From Oscarella lobularis (taxonomy: Eukaryota; Porifera; Homoscleromorpha; Homosclerophorida; Oscarellidae), in contig NC_089185.1 in NCBI RefSeq assembly GCF_947507565.1, forward strand, positions 930,001 to 994,000: a stretch of DNA of 64,000 bases, read 5' to 3'. The translations under genes were made by a program, and so were the position numbers. Of the stretch, positions 60,061-64,000 are shown in pieces. Position 1 is the first letter of the stretch. The number at the start of each line of letters is the position of its first letter. The notes beneath the pieces are model-generated. The model made no database searches. It was not told where the DNA came from and saw only the letters and a list, made by a program, of their open reading frames with translations.

Positions 60061-61871
60061 CGAATAACTCTAGGACCTCGTCTTTACAAGACCGTACCGA
60101 AGTTGCAATATTCCTCTTGCTTTCAAGCAACAACTGGCAAGGAAAAGCTTCCAATTCCAAATGCGTTTTCGTAGAGAAGCACCTCGACTTTGGATGGAGA
60201 TGCCAACTTTCAGGGTAATTCATTTGGTTTTCCCCCGTATCAGTTGTTTTGCCGTGTAGTTGCTCCTCCAATCCGACGAGGCAGACGCAGCCATCCCTCT
60301 GGGCCGAGAGCGAAAAGAGGCCGCACCTCTGCCGGGGCGATAGAGCGGCCCTACTCTTGGTGGTATGAGTGATAACTACCATCCCCCACTTGGGCAAGAC
60401 GCTGTGGGCAAAATCGCGGTCCTCCCGGGTCTTGGGTTAATGACTCCCCCCGTGCCCCGGTGGCGAGGGTACCCCCTTTGGGCCTTAATTAAAGGGGTAT
60501 ACTGAAGGCCTCAACCTGCGGGATGATTGGGTGATCCCACCTCCTTGGGAGCTGGAGGTTAACTCGTCTAATGTGCTCTCCTCCTTGCGGCTTGGGTGAA
60601 AGTCAGCCCTGGATGACATGGGAGTATGTCACACCCCTTGGACCTGGGGGGAAGTTAGGTCCCGGCTCACTTCCCTCAATGGAAGTGGGTTGAGAAGAGG
60701 ACAAGGAGCGCCAAAGAAGACGACGTGGACAAGGAGCGCCGACCTATCTCCCTCCATTGGGGGGGAGGTGGACGAAGCTCGTCTCCTTCATTTGGGGGAG
60801 ACGAGCAGCGGGGAGGGGAGCACAGTTCTCCTCCCCGCATCGAAGAAAGGAACGGGAGACTCGTTTTTGATTTCGTACATCCGGGACTTTATTCGATAAA
60901 ATTTTGAACATAGCTTCTCCTACATTACCTCGCAGCCCTATCTACCGTCGGGCGCGGCGCAAACTCAAACCCTAGCGCACTAGAGTGAGCAGCGCCGCGC
61001 GCGCGGAAACTCAGTCTCATGTGCGCTAAAACACACGCGAGGCTGAGTTTAGAAGCTACGTGGCTTTTGCACGCGTGCAAAAGCCCCGCACGTGAGTGTA
61101 ATATGCGCCTACTACAAATATCACTAAGACTAGCTAAAAATCCTCATGCAGTCTTTTCCTCTTCGCTTCCTCAAGGATGGCTCTTGATGCACAACCATCT
61201 AAAATATTAGATTAGAAACGGCCAGTTGTATTTACCATATGTACCTTGACGTTTCAAGTTGTCTTTGCGTCTAAACAAAACTTAAAGTCGGTGATTTTCC
61301 AGAACGCCTAAAATGACACTTTGCTGCCGAATTTTAGTCTTTGATGGATTCGAAATTCGGGAGTCGACGCGAGTCGTCCTTTGGCTCGTTCAGCTCTTCG
61401 GATACACGATTTCGTGCAGTAAGACCTACCCTACTCTTTAGATGAAGATAGGCCCGGCGGACAAATCGATGAAAAAATGCCACGCGAACGCGCATAATGA
61501 GGCCCCCCAAATCGCGATCGTCTGTTTTCCCTACGGTTTTCCTACCTCTCACAACGTTCCACTCACTCCGAAGCGCTCTTTCGACGCGGAAAACTCGCAC
61601 CAAGGCGAGGATCGACTGCACAAAGCGAGAAAGTCCTAAAGAGGGCCCTTTAGCTGTCCGTGGTCTACCGTTTCATACTCTTCCACCCCAAAAGGCTGCG
61701 TTATCGACTACTGATGCGCTTTGGAGGAAGAAGAAAACGTTTTCTTTCGATAAGACGAACATGTGTGCTGCCGCTGTGACGTGCTCTAACGACTCCAAGC
61801 ACCCGGACAATGATACTAATTGACAAACTCACAAAACAACAGAAATTTGTTTCAGTACCTCCAAGTTGCTG
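60061..61871. other. Intergenic region with an unclassified GC-rich repeat-like block
   Basis: About 1.8 kb without a supported gene. The part 60215-60905 differs in texture from the host: G/C-rich, many short self-similar segments (for example GACAAGGAGCGCC twice near 60699 and 60729, and GGGGGGAGGTGGACGAAGCTCG), no long frame, and an A/T-rich end near 60895. It resembles the untranslated leader of a LINE or a non-autonomous element, but I find no reverse transcriptase or terminal repeats. The part 61334-61823 has weak coding texture (a phase-compatible junction between 61426 and 61442) but no recognisable protein. Confidence 0.4.
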
Positions 61872-64000
61872 CTAAGAACACTTGCAGCCAACGACGCGAT
61901 CGTAGGAAAGCTTTGATTTCACAGGCCTTCCCTCTTCACGGGGACAGACGAAGGTGGCTTGACGTCTCATCTTTTTCGACGGTTTGCACGTTTCCTCGGG
62001 CCTTTTGCAACGTCCGCCACATTCTTTTACGACAACTTTGCCTCTGCTTCGGCACCCATTGACGACAATGTATTCCCTTTTGGTTGTCGTTTTGCATTTT
62101 CCTGTACAGAAACAACTGAACGCTAAATGCAGAGTCCGCTCTTTCTTTTTACCAATGCATAATTTTTCTGTACAGCTTACAGTGCTGCCAGCACAGGAAC
62201 TAAAAATATCATTCATTGTCTTGTACCGTTTAGTAAAATAAAATCGCACCATGTATTGCATCCATCGGTAGAGGGAAACGTATCCTCGTTTTCGTAGCGC
62301 TTCCCTCCGTACAGACAACCTACACCAACGTGTTGAGCTCAAACAGTTTGCAAACACAGCAACAGAACAAACTTGAAGGCGGCGTTGGAGTTGATGACGG
62401 AGTTGACGGAGTCTCTGCAAGTAAAAATTTTAACTGATAGTATAGCGAAAGTCTTATATGTTACTAGGAAGGCAGTATCTTAGCGTACAGCCAACTTTAG
62501 CACCAGCACAGAAGCTACATCTTTCATTATTTCATATCGTTTAGTAAAATAAAATCGTACCATCTATTGCATCCATCGGTGGAGGGAAATCTATCCCCTT
62601 CTTCATAGCGCTTCCCTCCGTACAGGCAACCTACACCAACGTGTTGAGCTCATTCAGTTGTAAACGCAGAATAAAACAGACCTGGAGGCGGTGACGGTGC
62701 TGGACAGCGTTCTTTTCGAACACATTTTCCATTAGCAGTCTCGTACTGGCCACGAGGACAAAAGCATCCTCTAACGCACTGAAGGGTGCAGATAAGAGGC
62801 TCGGGTTGTCCGCAACGCAGCGGACATGCCGTTCCGCATTCTTGGAATTTTTTTCCTGCAGGACATAATAATTTCCGAGTGCAAGCGACCGTTCCATTCA
62901 AGCAGTAGCTAAATAGATCAAACACAATAAAATTGAAAAACGATGAAAGATCATCGCCTTGCCAGGTATTGACTTTGTCCGTAAATTTATCCCCGTGGTT
63001 GTAGTACTTTCCTCCGTACCGACATATTGGACAATTTTCTTTCGAAACGCATTGTCCATCAGCAGTCTCGTACTGGTTACTGGGACAAAAGCATCCTCTA
63101 ACGCACGGAAAGGTGCAGTTGACATCGCGTAGTCCACAACGCGACGGACACGCAGTTCCGCATTTCTGGAACTCTTTCCCTGCAGGACAATTTGGTGGAT
63201 CTAATAAGAGATACAGCGACACATTTCCTTCTTAATTAATTAGCACGAAAAAATGATACCGGAAGGACAAAATTTCTGAGTACAAGCGATCATTCCCTTC
63301 AAACAGTGGCTAAATAAATATAATCTAAATGAAATTGAAAACTCTTGAAAGATCATCGCCTTGCCAAATATTGCATTTATCTGCGGAGACAAAGTGATCC
63401 CCATCTTCGTAACGCTTCCCTCCGTACAGACAACAATCTAACGCCCACGTGTTGAGTTCAATCAGTAGTGAACGCAGAATGGAACAGACCTGGAGGCGGT
63501 GACGGTGCTGGACAGCGTTCTTTTGGAACACATTTCCCAAGAGCAGTCTCGTACTGGCCACGAGGACAAAAGCATCCTCTAACGCACTGAAAGGTGCAGA
63601 AAAGAGGCTCGGGTTGTCCGCAACGCAGCGGACACGCAGTTCCGCATTCCCGAAACTCTTTTCCAGCAGAACAATTTCGCGGATCTATGAGAACACGGGT
63701 TGAGATCAAAACCGAAAACTATGATTCAGTTCTAAACGCACACTGACCTGGAGCAGTGGGAGACGTTGACGGAGTTGGACAGTATATTTCCGTACAGCCC
63801 ACGCTACCGCCATTACAGGAGCTAGAACTTCCATCTCTTACACTGTTTTAGTAAGCATAAAATTGTACCATGTATTGCATCCATCCCCGAAGGGAAACGA
63901 ATCACCGTCATCGTAGTACGCTCCTCCGTATTGACAACCACCTATACCCATGTGTTGAGCTCAATCAGTAGTGAACGCAGAATGGAACAGACCTGGAAGC
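61872..64000 (-). CDS. Secreted VWC/TIL-repeat protein with C-terminal cystine knot, 3' part
   Basis: Minus-strand gene entering from the right edge. In order: a VWC-type module (CQYGGAYYDDGDSF, CNTC, GCTEIYCP), TIL module (KEFRECGTACPLRCGQPEP and CVRGCFCPRGQYE), VWC (CLYGGKRYEDGDHF, GMIACTQKFCPS), TIL (GKEFQKCGTACPSRCG), VWC (CRYGGKYYNHGDKF, NGTVACTRKL), TIL (GKKFQECGTACPLRCG), VWC, a Thr/Ser/Pro linker, VWC, and a CTCK domain (YIVVNGCRSRGKVVVKECGG, then a Cys-rich end VVGCKCS; stop 61874-61872). This layout is that of gel-forming mucin, SCO-spondin or hemolectin-like secreted proteins, where CTCK mediates dimerisation. Several exons and introns are near-identical tandem copies of about 830 bp. 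Two VWC introns use GC donors. The N-terminus is outside the window. Confidence 0.8.
62640..64000 (-). repeat. Tandem exon-intron duplication within the VWC/TIL gene
   Basis: The block at about 62640-62850 recurs with few changes at about 63450-63680 and begins again at about 63950-64000, giving a period near 830 bp. Exon and flanking intron are both conserved, for example around GACCTGGAGGCGGTGACGG and GTGTTGAGCTCAATCAGTAG. High identity of intron sequence means recent duplication or gene conversion. Confidence 0.75.

Noticed and set aside
61334-61639. Candidate exons with a phase-compatible junction at 61426/61442
   Set aside because: The joined peptide has no recognisable domain and no credible upstream exons; composition alone is not enough to call a gene.

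Overview
The window is nuclear DNA of an animal with a very compact genome. Almost every protein can be aligned from memory to a human orthologue. The introns I could place are mostly about 50-70 nt with GT/AG ends, and neighbouring genes are often separated by under 100 bp. A class I POU homeodomain gene, a BK-type potassium channel with a calcium bowl, an FRS2-like docking protein, a ZXD-like zinc-finger protein and TGF-beta-like cystine-knot proteins show that it is a metazoan. Tiny introns, mid-range GC and divergent signalling genes beside strongly conserved housekeeping genes fit a homoscleromorph sponge (Oscarella/Corticium type) best. That assignment is an inference. No prokaryotic operon, CRISPR array, rRNA, tRNA or virus-derived element was recognised. 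All homology calls rest on remembered family sequences; no search was run.

Layout, left half: the 5' part of RALGAPB (minus, 1-4440); a repeat-bearing spacer; POU class I (minus); ATP5PO (plus); a triple cyclic-nucleotide-binding-domain protein (minus) whose start touches that of NDUFAF4 (plus); MED7 (minus) and NUP43 (plus); two tandem MGST3-like genes; PAXBP1 with one outsized intron; CTP synthase; a multi-membrane-span class 3 lipase (minus); dihydrodiol dehydrogenase (minus) head-to-head with prefoldin 1; UTP11; and an unrecognised single-exon gene under CRE/CArG-type sites (30281-30970).

Layout, right half: DGCR6 (minus) head-to-head with ERCC3/XPB; CINP (minus); an FRS2-like PTB adaptor; WDR5; a DMT/EamA transporter (minus) head-to-head with MON1; ATP5PB; a DUSP8/16-type MAP-kinase phosphatase; STK33; two tandem small secreted TGF-beta-like cystine-knot proteins; a Slo1/BK channel; a ZXD-like zinc-finger gene (minus); an intergenic repeat-like block; and the 3' part of a secreted VWC/TIL/CTCK protein (minus) built from recently duplicated exon-intron blocks.

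Most of the window is housekeeping: mitochondrial ATP synthase and complex I assembly, transcription (MED7, XPB, WDR5), nuclear pore, CTP synthesis, chaperone and ribosome biogenesis. Between these lie signalling genes (POU-I, DUSP, FRS2-like, STK33, BK channel, cystine-knot ligands). The most novel locus is the ligand pair at 52439-53884, which carries the TGF-beta cysteine layout without a recognisable prodomain. Also notable are the overlapping divergent start codons at 11966-11969, the altered BK S4 sensor and XPB Walker B motif, and the duplicated VWC/TIL modules with GC-AG introns.
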